The translations under genes and the position numbers were made by a program. From positions 4,216,001-4,280,000 of the forward strand of contig NZ_VFMX01000001.1 of assembly GCF_006715285.1 (NCBI RefSeq): DNA of 64,000 bases. The letters run 5' to 3'. Position 1 is the first letter of the stretch. The number at the start of each line of letters is the position of its first letter. The notes beneath the pieces are model-generated. The model did no database searches. It was not told the DNA's origin and saw only the letters and a program-made list of their open reading frames with translations. Below, piece by piece: positions 41,043 through 50,454 of this stretch. This stretch comes from Arthrobacter sp. SLBN-83 (lineage in GTDB: Bacteria > Actinomycetota > Actinomycetes > Actinomycetales > Micrococcaceae).

Positions 41043-43946
41043 CTAACGCCCGGTGAGGGACCATGCGTCTTCGGACCCGTCGTCGTCATCGCCGTAGCCG
41101 CCCGGCGCGGAATCGGAGCCGTCGTAGTATTCGACGCTCTGCTTCCTGTTGTCCAGGTCCGCAGCCACCAGGTCTTCGGCGTAGCCGCCCTGGGCGATGT
41201 TGGCGTTGGCATTGTCGCTAAGCGCGGCCGTCTGGGAGTCGGCCGTGGCCGGCGCCTCCTGGCCCTTCATGGCGGCCAGGACGGCAGCGAGGTCGTCCGG
41301 CTTGACCAACACGTCGCGCGCCTTGGACCCCTCGGAGGGACCCACCACTCCCCTGGATTCGAGCAGGTCCATGAGGCGGCCCGCTTTAGCGAAGCCGACG
41401 CGCAGCTTGCGCTGCAGCATGGACGTGGAGCCGAACTGCGTGGTGACCACCAGTTCGGTTGCCTGCAGCAGCACCTCGAGGTCGTCCCCGATGTCGTCGT
41501 CGATCTGCTTCTTTTCCGCTTCAGGGGCAACGTCGTCGCGGTAGACGGCCTGCAGCTGTCCCTTGACGTGCTCAACCACCTTGTGGATCTCCGACTCCGT
41601 GACCCAGGCGCCCTGGACACGCATCGCCTTGGAGGCACCCATGGGCAGGAAGAGCGCGTCACCCTGGCCGATGAGCTTTTCGGCACCGGGCTGGTCCAGG
41701 ACCACGCGGGAGTCCGTGACGGAGGACGTGGCAAAGGCCATGCGCGAAGGGACGTTGGCTTTGATCAGGCCGGTGACCACGTCCACGGACGGACGTTGGG
41801 TGGCCAGCACCAGGTGGATGCCGGCGGCACGGGCCAGCTGGGTGATGCGGACGATCGAGTCCTCGACGTCGCGCGGGGCCACCATCATGAGGTCCGCGAG
41901 TTCGTCGACAATCACCAGCAGGTACGGGTAGGCGCGGATGACCCGCTTGGACCCCTCCGGCGGGTGGACCTTGCCGGCCCGCACCGCCTTGTTGAAGTCG
42001 TCGATGTGCTTGAAGCCGTAATTTGCGAGGTCGTCGTACCGGGCGTCCATTTCCCGCACCACCCACTGCAGTGCTTCGGCGGCTTTTTTGGGGTTGGTGA
42101 TGATGGGCGTGATCAGGTGCGGGACGCCCTCGTAGGCGGTCAGTTCCACCCGCTTGGGGTCCACCATGACCATGCGCACTTCGTCCGGCGTGGCCCGCAT
42201 CAGGATGGAGGTGATCATCGAGTTCACGAAGGAGGACTTACCGGCACCGGTGGCGCCGGCAACCAGGAGGTGCGGCATCTTGGCCAGGTTGGCCACCACG
42301 TAGCCGCCCTCCACGTCCTTGCCCACGCCCATCACCATCGGATGGTCCGTGCGGCGCGCGTTCTGGCTGCGGAGCACGTCGCCCAGGGAGACGGTTTCGC
42401 GGTCCGTGTTGGGGATCTCGATGCCGATGGCCGATTTGCCGGGGATGGGGCTGAGGATGCGCACGTCGCTGGACGCCACGGCGTAGGAGATGTTCTTGGA
42501 CAGCGCGGTGACGCGCTCCACCTTGGTGCCGGGCGATAGTTCGATCTCGTACCGGGTGACCGTGGGGCCGCGGCTGAAGCCGGTGACGGTGGCGTCCACG
42601 TTGAACTGGGTCAGGGTGTCGGTCAGGGCAGCGACGACGGCGTCGTTGGCTTCGGTGCGCTCCTTGGGGATGGAGCCGGGCGTCAGGAAGTCCGAGGCCG
42701 GAAGAGTGTAGGTGACGTCGCCCGCGAGCGAGAGCTGCTCGGTGCGCTGCGGGATGGGCACGGGCGGGGGTGCGGGAGCAACAGGGTTGGAGGGCACGGT
42801 GGGCGCGGCGGCGGCTTTGCCGGGGGCAGCGGCGCCGGGGATGACCAGCGGGATGGCCTCGGTGGCGTTCTCCGCAGGAGCAGCCGGCCCCCCGGCGCCC
42901 AGGCCCTGGGCCGCCTTGATCTTTTCGACGGCGATTTCCGCCTGGGTGGGCCGCCGCACGCCGGGCGCCGGCCGGGGCGCTTCCCGTTCGTCGTCGTCGT
43001 CAATGACGGCGTGTTCAAAGGCTTCGTCGCCCACGTAGCCCTCAAGGCCGGCGTCGTGCTCCTCATCCTTGCCGAACAGCTTGCGCTTCTTTTTCTTCGG
43101 GGCCGCAGGCCGCGACCGTTCCAGGTAGCTGCGGTCGTGCGTGTCGCCGGGGCTTTCCTGGTCCATCAGGTCGATGCCCATGAGGTGTTCGTAGGCTTCC
43201 CGAAGGCGCCGCGGGATGGCCGTGAACGGGGTGGCGGTGAGGATCAGCAGCGAAATAAAGGCCAGCAGCCCGTAGAGGAGCACGGGGACGGCCGGGTGGA
43301 TGGCGGCCAGCGGTGCGGCGGCCAGGAAGCCAAGCATTCCGCCGGCCTTGCGCAGGCCGTCGAAGCCGTCGGCGACCGTGGGCTGGCCGCCCAGGATGTG
43401 CGCCAGGCCGCAGCCGGCAAACGCCATGATCAGGAAGCCGATGCCTACCCGGTTGTTGCCCCGGCCATCGGAGGGCTGGCGGAACAGCCGGAACGCGCAC
43501 ACGAACAGCATGAGCGGAAGCAGCAGTGAGATCCAGCCAAACGTGCCGTTCACCACGGCGTAGACGGCGTCCGGGAACCAGCCTGTCAGGCCCCACCAGG
43601 CGAAGGTGGCAATGAAGATGCCCAGAGCCAGGTTGAACAGGGCGGCGCCGTCGCGGCGATCCTCGGCAGGGAGATCGCTGACGTCATGGCCGATGCGTCG
43701 CACTCCCCCGCCCACCAGGTGGCCCACGCCCAGCCAGGCTCCGCCCACCACGCGCAGCAGCCAGGGCTGGTGGTGTTCGACGGCGGGAAGCTGGCGGGTG
43801 CGGGCGGTGCTGGAGGAGCCGCCGCGTCCTGCCTTGCTGGCGGTGGAGCCGGTTCCGCGGCCTGTGGAGCTCCCGGATTTGCTGCCGGAGCTGCCCCTGC
43901 CGGTACCTTTGGGCGCGGAAGTAGTACGTGTGGCCATAGTAGCCAC
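41043..43946 (-). CDS. ftsK: DNA translocase FtsK
   Basis: A septal ATP-driven DNA pump of 967 residues. The Ser/Gly/Thr/Lys-rich N-terminal tail (1-60) precedes four membrane helices (about 100-250), then an acidic and Pro/Ala-rich linker. The motor has Walker A VAGATGAGKSSF and Walker B LLVIVDELADLMM. The C-terminal gamma winged helix (FAKAGRLMDLLESRGVVGPSEGSKARDVLV) reads polar DNA motifs. The start may be GTG 43946 or ATG 43937. The acidic tail after the gamma domain is variable. Confidence 0.95.
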   Translation of the reverse strand: MATMATRTTSAPKGTGRGSSGSKSGSSTGRGTGSTASKAGRGGSSSTARTRQLPAVEHHQPWLLRVVGGAWLGVGHLVGGGVRRIGHDVSDLPAEDRRDGAALFNLALGIFIATFAWWGLTGWFPDAVYAVVNGTFGWISLLLPLMLFVCAFRLFRQPSDGRGNNRVGIGFLIMAFAGCGLAHILGGQPTVADGFDGLRKAGGMLGFLAAAPLAAIHPAVPVLLYGLLAFISLLILTATPFTAIPRRLREAYEHLMGIDLMDQESPGDTHDRSYLERSRPAAPKKKKRKLFGKDEEHDAGLEGYVGDEAFEHAVIDDDDEREAPRPAPGVRRPTQAEIAVEKIKAAQGLGAGGPAAPAENATEAIPLVIPGAAAPGKAAAAPTVPSNPVAPAPPPVPIPQRTEQLSLAGDVTYTLPASDFLTPGSIPKERTEANDAVVAALTDTLTQFNVDATVTGFSRGPTVTRYEIELSPGTKVERVTALSKNISYAVASSDVRILSPIPGKSAIGIEIPNTDRETVSLGDVLRSQNARRTDHPMVMGVGKDVEGGYVVANLAKMPHLLVAGATGAGKSSFVNSMITSILMRATPDEVRMVMVDPKRVELTAYEGVPHLITPIITNPKKAAEALQWVVREMDARYDDLANYGFKHIDDFNKAVRAGKVHPPEGSKRVIRAYPYLLVIVDELADLMMVAPRDVEDSIVRITQLARAAGIHLVLATQRPSVDVVTGLIKANVPSRMAFATSSVTDSRVVLDQPGAEKLIGQGDALFLPMGASKAMRVQGAWVTESEIHKVVEHVKGQLQAVYRDDVAPEAEKKQIDDDIGDDLEVLLQATELVVTTQFGSTSMLQRKLRVGFAKAGRLMDLLESRGVVGPSEGSKARDVLVKPDDLAAVLAAMKGQEAPATADSQTAALSDNANANIAQGGYAEDLVAADLDNRKQSVEYYDGSDSAPGGYGDDDDGSEDAWSLTGR

Positions 43947-44016
43947 GCTACCGGAAGCATGCTGTGATTCCGGGGATATCGGGGCCGGGCAGGCACCTGG
44001 ACCCTGTAGTTAAACA

Positions 44017-44061
44017 GCTCCGGCCCGGACTCCTGCTGCCAGCGGGAGTACGGGCCGGAGC
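44017..44061 (-). terminator. terminator hairpin after RNase J
   Basis: GCTCCGGCCCG (44017-44027) pairs perfectly with CGGGCCGGAGC (44051-44061), and ACTCC/GGAGT extends the stem inside. It lies 17 nt after the RNase J stop on the minus strand and is followed by TGTTTAACTA. Confidence 0.75.
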
Positions 44062-44077
44062 CAGTGAGCGGATGTTG

Positions 44078-45769
44078 TCAGGCTTCGAGCACCACGGGGA
44101 TGATCATGGGCTTGCGGCGGAGCTTCCGATTGACCCACGTGCCGACAACCCGGCGGACAACCTGCTGGAGCTGGTGGCTGGTGTGGTCGGCGTGGTTCTG
44201 GACTGCTTCCTCCAGGGCCGCGTTGATCTTGGGGATGATGTCGTCGAAGACCGAGTCGTCCTCAGCCACGCCGCGGGCGTGGATCTCCGGACCGGACACC
44301 ACCTTGCCGGTGGCGCGGTGGATGACCGTGATGATGGAGATGAAGCCTTCGTCACCCAGGATGCGGCGGTCCTTGAGGTCGGCATCGGTGATCTCGCCCA
44401 CGCTGGAACCGTCCACGTAGACGAAGCCAACCTCCACCTGGCCCACAATGTCTGCCTGATGGTCGCGAAGGTCGATGACGCTGCCGTTGTCCGCGAGGAT
44501 GACGCTGGCTTCCGGCACGCCGGACTCGATGGCGATCTTGCCGTTGGCGATCAGGTGGCGGGTTTCGCCGTGCACGGGCATGGCGTTGAGCGGTTCGAGG
44601 ATGTTGTAGCAGTACAGCAGCTCGCCTGCGGCGGCGTGGCCGGAGACGTGCACCTTCGCGTTGCCCTTGTGGATCACGTCGGCGCCGAGCTTGAGCAGGC
44701 CGTTGATGATCCGGAACACGGCGTTCTCGTTGCCCGGGATAAGGCTGGAGGCCAGGATGACGGTATCGCCGTCGCCCACCACCACCCGGTGGTCGCCGTT
44801 TGCCATGCGGGACAGGGCGGCCATCGGCTCACCCTGTGAACCAGTGGACATGAGCACCACACGGTTGTCCGGAAGGTTGTCGATGTTCTTGATGTCGACA
44901 ATCAGTCCGGCAGGAACGTCAAGGTAGCCCAGCTTCTCGGCGATGGCCATATTGCGGACCATGGACCGTCCCACAAAGGCCACCTTGCGGTTATGTTTGG
45001 CCGCCGCGTCCAGCACCTGCTGTACCCGGTGCACGTGGGAGGAGAAGGACGCCACGATGATGCGCTTGGTGGCCTGGCCAAAAAGCCGCTCCAGCGTGGG
45101 GCCGATCTCCTTCTCAGCCGTGGTGAATCCCGGGACGTCGGCGTTGGTGGAGTCGGACATGAAGAGGTCCACGCCCTCTTCGCCGAGCTTGGCAAAGTGC
45201 CGGAGGTCGGTGATGCGGCCGTCCAGCGGCAACTGGTCCATCTTGAAGTCGCCGGTGTGCAGGACGGTGCCGCCCGCGGTGCGGATGAACACGGCCAGGG
45301 CGTCCGGGATGGAGTGGTTCACGGCCACGAACTCGCATTCGAAGGGCCCGAACTTTTCCACCTGGCCTTCTTCGACGGTCAGCGTGTAGGGCCGGATGCG
45401 GTGCTCCTGCAGCTTGGCCTCGATGAGGGCGAGGGTCAGCTGCGATCCCACCAGCGGGATGTCGTTGCGCAGCTTCAGCAGGTACGGCACCGCACCGATG
45501 TGGTCCTCGTGGCCATGCGTGAGGATCACGGCCACGACGTCGTCCAGCCGATCCTCGATGTAGGAGAAGTCCGGCAGGATCAGGTCAACGCCGGGCTGGG
45601 TTTCCTCGGGAAAGAGGACGCCGCAGTCCACGATCAGCAGTTTGCCGTCGATTTCGAACACGGCCATGTTCCGGCCGATCTCCCCCAGCCCGCCAAGCGG
45701 GACGATCCGCAGCGTGCCCTGGGGCAGGCGCGGAGGGGTGACAAGGCCGGTAAGGGCAGTTTGGGTCAT
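44078..45769 (-). CDS. rnj: ribonuclease J
   Basis: A metallo-beta-lactamase ribonuclease with 5' exo- and endonuclease activity, 563 residues. Zinc ligands are in HGHEDH (85-90), and SDSTNAD and SFSSHVHRVQQ belong to the beta-CASP domain. A C-terminal domain follows (from about 460). ATG 45769. dapA lies 40 nt upstream, a common actinobacterial pair. Confidence 0.95.
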   Translation of the reverse strand: MTQTALTGLVTPPRLPQGTLRIVPLGGLGEIGRNMAVFEIDGKLLIVDCGVLFPEETQPGVDLILPDFSYIEDRLDDVVAVILTHGHEDHIGAVPYLLKLRNDIPLVGSQLTLALIEAKLQEHRIRPYTLTVEEGQVEKFGPFECEFVAVNHSIPDALAVFIRTAGGTVLHTGDFKMDQLPLDGRITDLRHFAKLGEEGVDLFMSDSTNADVPGFTTAEKEIGPTLERLFGQATKRIIVASFSSHVHRVQQVLDAAAKHNRKVAFVGRSMVRNMAIAEKLGYLDVPAGLIVDIKNIDNLPDNRVVLMSTGSQGEPMAALSRMANGDHRVVVGDGDTVILASSLIPGNENAVFRIINGLLKLGADVIHKGNAKVHVSGHAAAGELLYCYNILEPLNAMPVHGETRHLIANGKIAIESGVPEASVILADNGSVIDLRDHQADIVGQVEVGFVYVDGSSVGEITDADLKDRRILGDEGFISIITVIHRATGKVVSGPEIHARGVAEDDSVFDDIIPKINAALEEAVQNHADHTSHQLQQVVRRVVGTWVNRKLRRKPMIIPVVLEA

Positions 45770-45809
45770 AGTGCACTACTTTCCAGGCGGAAGGGTGCCG
45801 GTCTTAGCC

Positions 45810-46718
45810 TCAGGAGAAGACCAGCCCCGCTTCCGCCAAATCCCCGCGGATGGTTTCGATCTCGGTTTCGTCCGGCTCCACGAGGGGCAAACGGACAATC
45901 GAGTTGGGCAGGACTCCCTGCCATTTAAGAATCTGTTTGGCCGCCACGGCTCCCTGTACGCGGGTCATGGTGGCGCGAACCACGGGCTGCAGCTCGAAGT
46001 TGATCTTGCGGGCGGTGCCGAGGTCATTGGCGTTGACGGCGTCAATCATTTCCCGGAAGCGGCGGGTGGCGACATGCGTGGTGACACCTACCAGCCCGAC
46101 GGCGCCCAGCGCCATCCAGGGAAGGGTCAGTCCGTCGTCGCCCGAGTAGAACAGCAGGTCGGTTTCCGCCATGACACGGGTGGCGGCGGTGAGGTCCGCC
46201 TTGGCGTCCTTGACGGCGACGATGTTGGGGTGCTGCGCCAGCCGGATCATGGTGTCCGGTTCGATGGCGATGGAGGACCGGCCGGGGATGTCGTAGAGCA
46301 TGACGGGGACGTCCACGGCGGACGCAATGGTCTCGAAGTGGGCGCGGACGCCGGCCTGGCTGGGCTTGTTGTAGTAAGGGGTCACCAGGAGGAGGCCGTC
46401 GACGCCGAGGGCTGCTGCCTGCTGGGAAAGGTGGACCGAGTGCGCGGTGTCGTTGGTGCCGGTACCGGCGATGATGGCCGCCCGGCCGCCTACGGCGTCC
46501 TTCACGGCGCGGAACATGCCGACGTTCTCTTCGTCCGTCAGCGTGGAGGTTTCACCCGTGGTTCCGGTGACCACCAGCCCGTCGCAGCCGTCGTCGACCA
46601 GCTTGCTGGCCAGCGCTGCCGCCTGGTCGTAATCCACTGCGCCGTCCTTGGTGAACGGCGTGACCATGGCGGTCAGAAGGGTACCGAGGGCAGGGATGTG
46701 CGCGGAAGAGTCAGCCAT
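45810..46718 (-). CDS. dapA: 4-hydroxy-tetrahydrodipicolinate synthase
   Basis: Condenses pyruvate with aspartate semialdehyde, the first committed lysine/DAP step. From ATG 46718 the product is 302 residues. The Schiff-base lysine is Lys170 (IVAVKDAKAD), with TGTTGE and PYYNKPSQ at the active site and Tyr141. There is no Shine-Dalgarno sequence; TAACGT (46726-46731) places the transcript start at or next to the ATG. The frame is open upstream, but that part is not DapA. Confidence 0.95.
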   Translation of the reverse strand: MADSSAHIPALGTLLTAMVTPFTKDGAVDYDQAAALASKLVDDGCDGLVVTGTTGETSTLTDEENVGMFRAVKDAVGGRAAIIAGTGTNDTAHSVHLSQQAAALGVDGLLLVTPYYNKPSQAGVRAHFETIASAVDVPVMLYDIPGRSSIAIEPDTMIRLAQHPNIVAVKDAKADLTAATRVMAETDLLFYSGDDGLTLPWMALGAVGLVGVTTHVATRRFREMIDAVNANDLGTARKINFELQPVVRATMTRVQGAVAAKQILKWQGVLPNSIVRLPLVEPDETEIETIRGDLAEAGLVFS

Positions 46719-46776
46719 GGAAAAAACGTTACCCTGTCCCCGGCTGGTTAGGACAATGCCACGGGCGTGACGAACG

Positions 46777-47229
46777 TCAAATATGGCGGCCGCCGGGCCG
46801 CGGTCCGTTTGTTCCGGCATGGCAATAGCGTCCGACGGCGGCCTGCCGGAGGTCCTCAGCCCAGGAAGCGAGCCGCTGCGCAGCGCGTACATAGTGGAAC
46901 AGCTCCGTTGGCGTCAGCGCATCAATGTCTGTTTCCGCGAGCCGCCGGGCCAGCTCGGCCCCTTCCGGCTGGGCAGCAAGGCTGATGCCCTCCCGCTCCC
47001 ATTGGACATCCTCGGCCGGACGGCCTGAAACGAGTTGGCGGAAAAGATAGTCCACCACGCCGGGACTCATTGCCTTCAGCAGGCCATCCCCGGCCGCGGC
47101 GTCCTCAGCCGACGGACCGGCCGGACGGAAACCTGTGGGCACGTTCCCCGCCTGCAGGTTTCCGGAGTGGAGATTTCCCGGCTGCTGGGCTCCCCGCGGG
47201 GCAGGGGCTCCGGTTGATGACGTCTTCAT
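46777..47229 (-). CDS. short DUF222-like protein under LexA control
   Basis: A 150-residue protein with a low-complexity start (Pro/Gly/Asn/Gln, repeated GNLxAGN) and a helical C-terminal part, TPTELFHYVRAAQRLASWAEDLRQAAVGRY. I read this as the first helices of a DUF222 (13E12 repeat) domain; the rest of DUF222 and the HNH nuclease are absent. It ends 58 nt before the dapA ATG. The ATG at 47229 is exactly at the predicted transcript start, and a LexA box lies in the promoter. Some mycobacterial 13E12 genes are, as I recall, also SOS-linked. The function is unknown. Confidence 0.72.
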   Translation of the reverse strand: MKTSSTGAPAPRGAQQPGNLHSGNLQAGNVPTGFRPAGPSAEDAAAGDGLLKAMSPGVVDYLFRQLVSGRPAEDVQWEREGISLAAQPEGAELARRLAETDIDALTPTELFHYVRAAQRLASWAEDLRQAAVGRYCHAGTNGPRPGGRHI

Positions 47230-47264
47230 GCAGCCATGTTATTCGAACATATATTCGAAAACAA
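47229..47264 (-). promoter_or_regulatory. LexA-controlled leaderless promoter of the mini-DUF222 gene
   Basis: On the minus strand, TTGTTT (-35, 47259-47264), exactly 17 nt, then TAACAT (-10, 47236-47241), with +1 at 47229, the A of ATG. The LexA box TCGAACATATATTCGA (47243-47258; one mismatch) fills the spacer. The arrangement is almost the same as at 13430-13465. Confidence 0.83.
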
Positions 47265-47351
47265 GAGGGTTCTCCGCCGCCGCAACTCCCTTCCCTGTTG
47301 GCGTCGCCTGCTTGACAGCAACGCCGCGAGTGCGTGTGAGACGATCTGGTC

Positions 47352-48587
47352 ATGACCTCCCGAACACCGGCCACCCGTTCCCGGAAGACCCCAGGCCGGC
47401 AACAATCGGGGCGCCTTCGGGGCATCGACGCCGCCCGCGGCCTGGCACTGCTGGGCATGATGGCCACGCACCTGCTGCCGACGTTCGAATCGAATGCCAA
47501 CCTCACCCCCACTTGGATCGGCCTGACATTCTCGGGGCGGGCCGCGGCACTGTTCGCCGTTCTGGCCGGCGTGGGGCTTGCCCTCTCGACCGGCAGGGAC
47601 AAGCCCCTGGAGGGCGCCGAACTGTCGGGCGCCCGGCGTGGAGTGGCGCTGCGCGCACTGGTGATTGCCGCCGTCGGACTTACCCTGGGCAGCCTGGAAG
47701 TGAACGTGGCCATCATCCTGGTCCACTACGCCGTGCTCTTCCTGTGCATCCTTCCGTTCCTGGGACTCGGCGTGAAGCGCCTGTGTGCGTGGGCTGCAGG
47801 CTGGATCCTGGCGTCACCGGTGCTGGCTTATCTGCTGCGGCCCTGGCTCCTGGCCCCCGAGCCGCCGCTGAAGCTGGGCCACAACCCAAACTGGGAGGAC
47901 CTGGGAACCCCCTCGAGGCTGCTCGCGGACGTGTTCTTCACCGGGTATTACCCGGTGGTGCAGTGGCTGTCCTACCTGCTGGTTGGTCTGGCCATCGGCC
48001 GCCTGGTCCTCACCAAGGCATTGGTTCCCGTCCTGCTGCTGGTGGGCGGGACGGTGGTGGCCGTGGCCGCCAAGACCTTGGGCACAGCCGCCATGGAGGA
48101 CTGGGGCGGCCGCGCGGCGCTGGAGAAGGTCCTCAACTCGCCGGGTTATCCGCTGGGCAGCGTCCTGCAGGTCAACCTGGCGGGACTGCCGCAGGAGGGC
48201 TCGTGGTGGTGGCTGGCATCCGCCGCACCGCACTCCGGCACCCCGCTTGACCTGCTGCACACCTCGGCGGTGGCGGCAGCCGTCATCGGGGCCTGCCTGC
48301 TCCTGGGACGCCTCGCCGAATGGGTGGACCTGGACCTGCTGCTGCCGCTGCGGGGAGCCGGCGCCATGACGCTGACCCTGTACACCGTTCACGTCTGGGT
48401 GGTCTCCGGCTTCTACCTCAAACCCCTGCCCGCGGGCTGGACCGAAGACGGCATGTACTTTGCCCATGCAGCGGCCGCGATCATCATTGGCATGGTGTTC
48501 GCCGTGCTGGCGTGGCGCGGTCCGCTGGAGTGGGTGGGCCATGCGGCGAGCCGGGTGGGCCGGGGCGGCCTCAAGGCCCTCCACTGA
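47352..48587 (+). CDS. membrane acyltransferase-like protein (DUF1624/DUF418 type)
   Basis: A 411-residue membrane protein with about ten helices. RLRGIDAARGLALLGMMATHLLPTF near the N terminus is the signature of the heparan-alpha-glucosaminide N-acetyltransferase/DUF1624 group, and the C-terminal part (LLLPLRGAGAMTLTLYTVHV) fits DUF418. It probably moves an acyl group across the membrane onto a surface glycan; the substrate is unknown. ATG 47352 is divergent from the mini-DUF222 gene, 122 nt away. A LexA effect on this gene is possible but less likely. Confidence 0.82.
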   Translation: MTSRTPATRSRKTPGRQQSGRLRGIDAARGLALLGMMATHLLPTFESNANLTPTWIGLTFSGRAAALFAVLAGVGLALSTGRDKPLEGAELSGARRGVALRALVIAAVGLTLGSLEVNVAIILVHYAVLFLCILPFLGLGVKRLCAWAAGWILASPVLAYLLRPWLLAPEPPLKLGHNPNWEDLGTPSRLLADVFFTGYYPVVQWLSYLLVGLAIGRLVLTKALVPVLLLVGGTVVAVAAKTLGTAAMEDWGGRAALEKVLNSPGYPLGSVLQVNLAGLPQEGSWWWLASAAPHSGTPLDLLHTSAVAAAVIGACLLLGRLAEWVDLDLLLPLRGAGAMTLTLYTVHVWVVSGFYLKPLPAGWTEDGMYFAHAAAAIIIGMVFAVLAWRGPLEWVGHAASRVGRGGLKALH

Positions 48588-48643
48588 CCGGCAGCCACCA
48601 AAGACTGGCCTGGACCTTACAATCGGTTTTTCGGTTAAGGAAA

Positions 48644-48687
48644 GGAACCCGCGGCCCACCTCAAGATGGGGCCGCGGGTTCCCTTTT
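48644..48687. terminator. bidirectional terminator between DUF1624-like and TM2 genes
   Basis: GGAACCCGCGGCCC (48644-48657) and its complement (48669-48682) form a 14-bp stem, followed by CTTTT in the plus direction and preceded by AAAG. The genes on each side are convergent. Confidence 0.85.
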
Positions 48688-48711
48688 GAACACCTGCCGG
48701 GAGTTGGCTGC

Positions 48712-49680
48712 CTACTGGGCGGTCAGGTTGAAGGTGGCCGCCTTGTCGCCATAGTCATCAAAGACCACTACCTGGACCGGACCCTTTTTGACGTCGAACG
48801 CAATAATCCCCTTGCGGGCATCGCCGGCACCTACCTCATCGGTGGGCAGCGGTCCCAGCTTCTCGTCCAGGTACACCATCTCGCCCTCCTTGCCGTCGGC
48901 ATCAAGGACGGTGAAGTTGGAGGGGCTGGAGAAGCTGCTGCCCGTTTGCGTCTCCCAGGAAACCTCTATTGCAAAGAAGCCACCGTTCTTTGCAGTCATG
49001 TAGTCCATGCCGGGAATCTTGTCCGTGTAGATGGAGTCAAGAACGCTGACCTTCACGGTGTTGCCTTCGGACACGGTTGCGACCATGGAGTTGGCTCCGG
49101 CCGCGCTGCCACCGGTCTGGCTTCCGCCGGAGGGGGCAGGTGCGGCCTGGGAAGCCGAAGGAAGTTCAGGTGCCACGGGCACCTTCCGGGCATCGATGGC
49201 CGCACCAACCATGGCGATGGACGCGATAGTCAACAGAATCCCGGTAATGATGCTGACCAGCCAGACGACGGCAGTGATGATCCACGCCTTCTTCTTGTTT
49301 TCCTGGTAGCCCTCCAGCGGACGGCCGTCCTTGTCCCGGGTGTTTCCGGTCAGGGTCATGATCAGGTCCACAATCGACCAGATGCCCGCACCGCCGGCCG
49401 TGAGCAGCTTCGCCACGCCGGTGCCGATCTTGCCCAGGTAGAAGCGGTCCACGCCAAAAGTGCCGAGCAGGAGGGAAAGGAGCCACGTGACCATGAAGGA
49501 TTTCCGCGGCGCATCGGAGTAGGGGCCCTGGCCGTAGGGCGCGGACTGGTATTCCCCCTGCGGACCTGCCGGATACTGCCCCTCGAAAGCGGGCTGCGCG
49601 CCAAAGGAGGAAGGCGGCGGCGGAATGGGAGGCGCAGACGGTCCGTTCTGCTGCGGGTGGGGGTAATTCGGGTGGCTCAT
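48712..49680 (-). CDS. TM2 domain protein
   Basis: A 322-residue protein with a Pro/Gln/Tyr-rich cytoplasmic start (1-58), a TM2 domain (about 60-115: FMVTWLLSLLLGTFGVDRFYLG and GIWSIVDLIMTL), a third helix (about 132-160) and an extracytoplasmic C-terminal domain (about 200-322) with the beta-rich look of DUF4352-type domains. The function is unknown. ATG 49680. The gap 49681-49977 upstream holds only the terminator of the next gene and a probable promoter. Confidence 0.85.
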   Translation of the reverse strand: MSHPNYPHPQQNGPSAPPIPPPPSSFGAQPAFEGQYPAGPQGEYQSAPYGQGPYSDAPRKSFMVTWLLSLLLGTFGVDRFYLGKIGTGVAKLLTAGGAGIWSIVDLIMTLTGNTRDKDGRPLEGYQENKKKAWIITAVVWLVSIITGILLTIASIAMVGAAIDARKVPVAPELPSASQAAPAPSGGSQTGGSAAGANSMVATVSEGNTVKVSVLDSIYTDKIPGMDYMTAKNGGFFAIEVSWETQTGSSFSSPSNFTVLDADGKEGEMVYLDEKLGPLPTDEVGAGDARKGIIAFDVKKGPVQVVVFDDYGDKAATFNLTAQ

Positions 49681-49930
49681 TGATGGTCCTTCTGTGCGGT
49701 AACAAGGGTGCGGTGATGAGGCGTGCTGTGGTCAGGGTGCAGGTCTTGGCCTCCGGTGTCCGGGCACGTGGAACGACGGCGTCTGCAATACGGGGGTGGG
49801 ACCGTTGGGGCCGGGCCGGAAATAGTGCGCACCTGTGGCGCGGACGGTGCCAACGGCGGTGGCCAACCTCATGCTTTCCCCCAAAGCTGAAGAGTGTGTA
49901 CTAAGTCAACCTACCGTGGACGGTAAAAAG

Positions 49931-49958
49931 CCGCGATGGGCAGAAATGCCCATCGCGG
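49931..49958 (-). terminator. Rho-independent terminator after the TPR membrane protein gene
   Basis: CCGCGATGGGCA and TGCCCATCGCGG form a perfect 12-bp stem with a 4-nt loop. On the minus strand it is followed by CTTTTTACC, so it ends the dapB-TPR transcript. Confidence 0.9.
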
Positions 49959-49977
49959 CGGGGAGCAGCCCCGGAAG

Positions 49978-50451
49978 CTAGGACGCGGCGGTGAAAAGCT
50001 TCACGGCGTCGCGCATGGATGCCCGGGCACGTTTGCGGTCCCCGGCGGCGTCGTAGGCGCAGCTGAGCCGGAACCAGGAACGCCAGTCGTCGGGAGCGGC
50101 CTCGGCCTCGGCCCGGTACTTTTCGAATTCGGCATCTGCAGCCGCCCGGACGATCCGGCCACCGGGCGTGCGCGGGAGCTCGTCCACCGGCAGGCCGCCT
50201 TCGGCTTCCAGGACCTTGGCCATCTGTTCGGTACGGGCTCCGAACATCAGCTCGCGGATCAGGGCCCAGGCGCCAACAATGGGCAGCACCAGGTAGGCGG
50301 CGCCGATGGCCTTGGCGGTCAGGTTGGCGTCCGACAGAAGCAGGAGGGAGCGCTGGAAGGACACCACCAGGTAGAACACCAGCAGCAGCGTCACCGCTGC
50401 CACCCAGATCTTGGTGCGGTTTTTCCGGAAGCCGGCTGCGAGCCCGTTCAC
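49978..50451 (-). CDS. membrane protein with TPR-like C terminus
   Basis: A 157-residue protein with two hydrophobic segments (about 16-34 and 45-65) and a C-terminal helical pair (WRSWFRLSCAYDAAGDRKRARASMRDAVKLF) that matches a TPR repeat. The function is unknown. It begins 3 nt after the dapB stop, so the two are co-transcribed. Confidence 0.78.
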   Translation of the reverse strand: MNGLAAGFRKNRTKIWVAAVTLLLVFYLVVSFQRSLLLLSDANLTAKAIGAAYLVLPIVGAWALIRELMFGARTEQMAKVLEAEGGLPVDELPRTPGGRIVRAAADAEFEKYRAEAEAAPDDWRSWFRLSCAYDAAGDRKRARASMRDAVKLFTAAS

Positions 50452-50454
50452 GGC

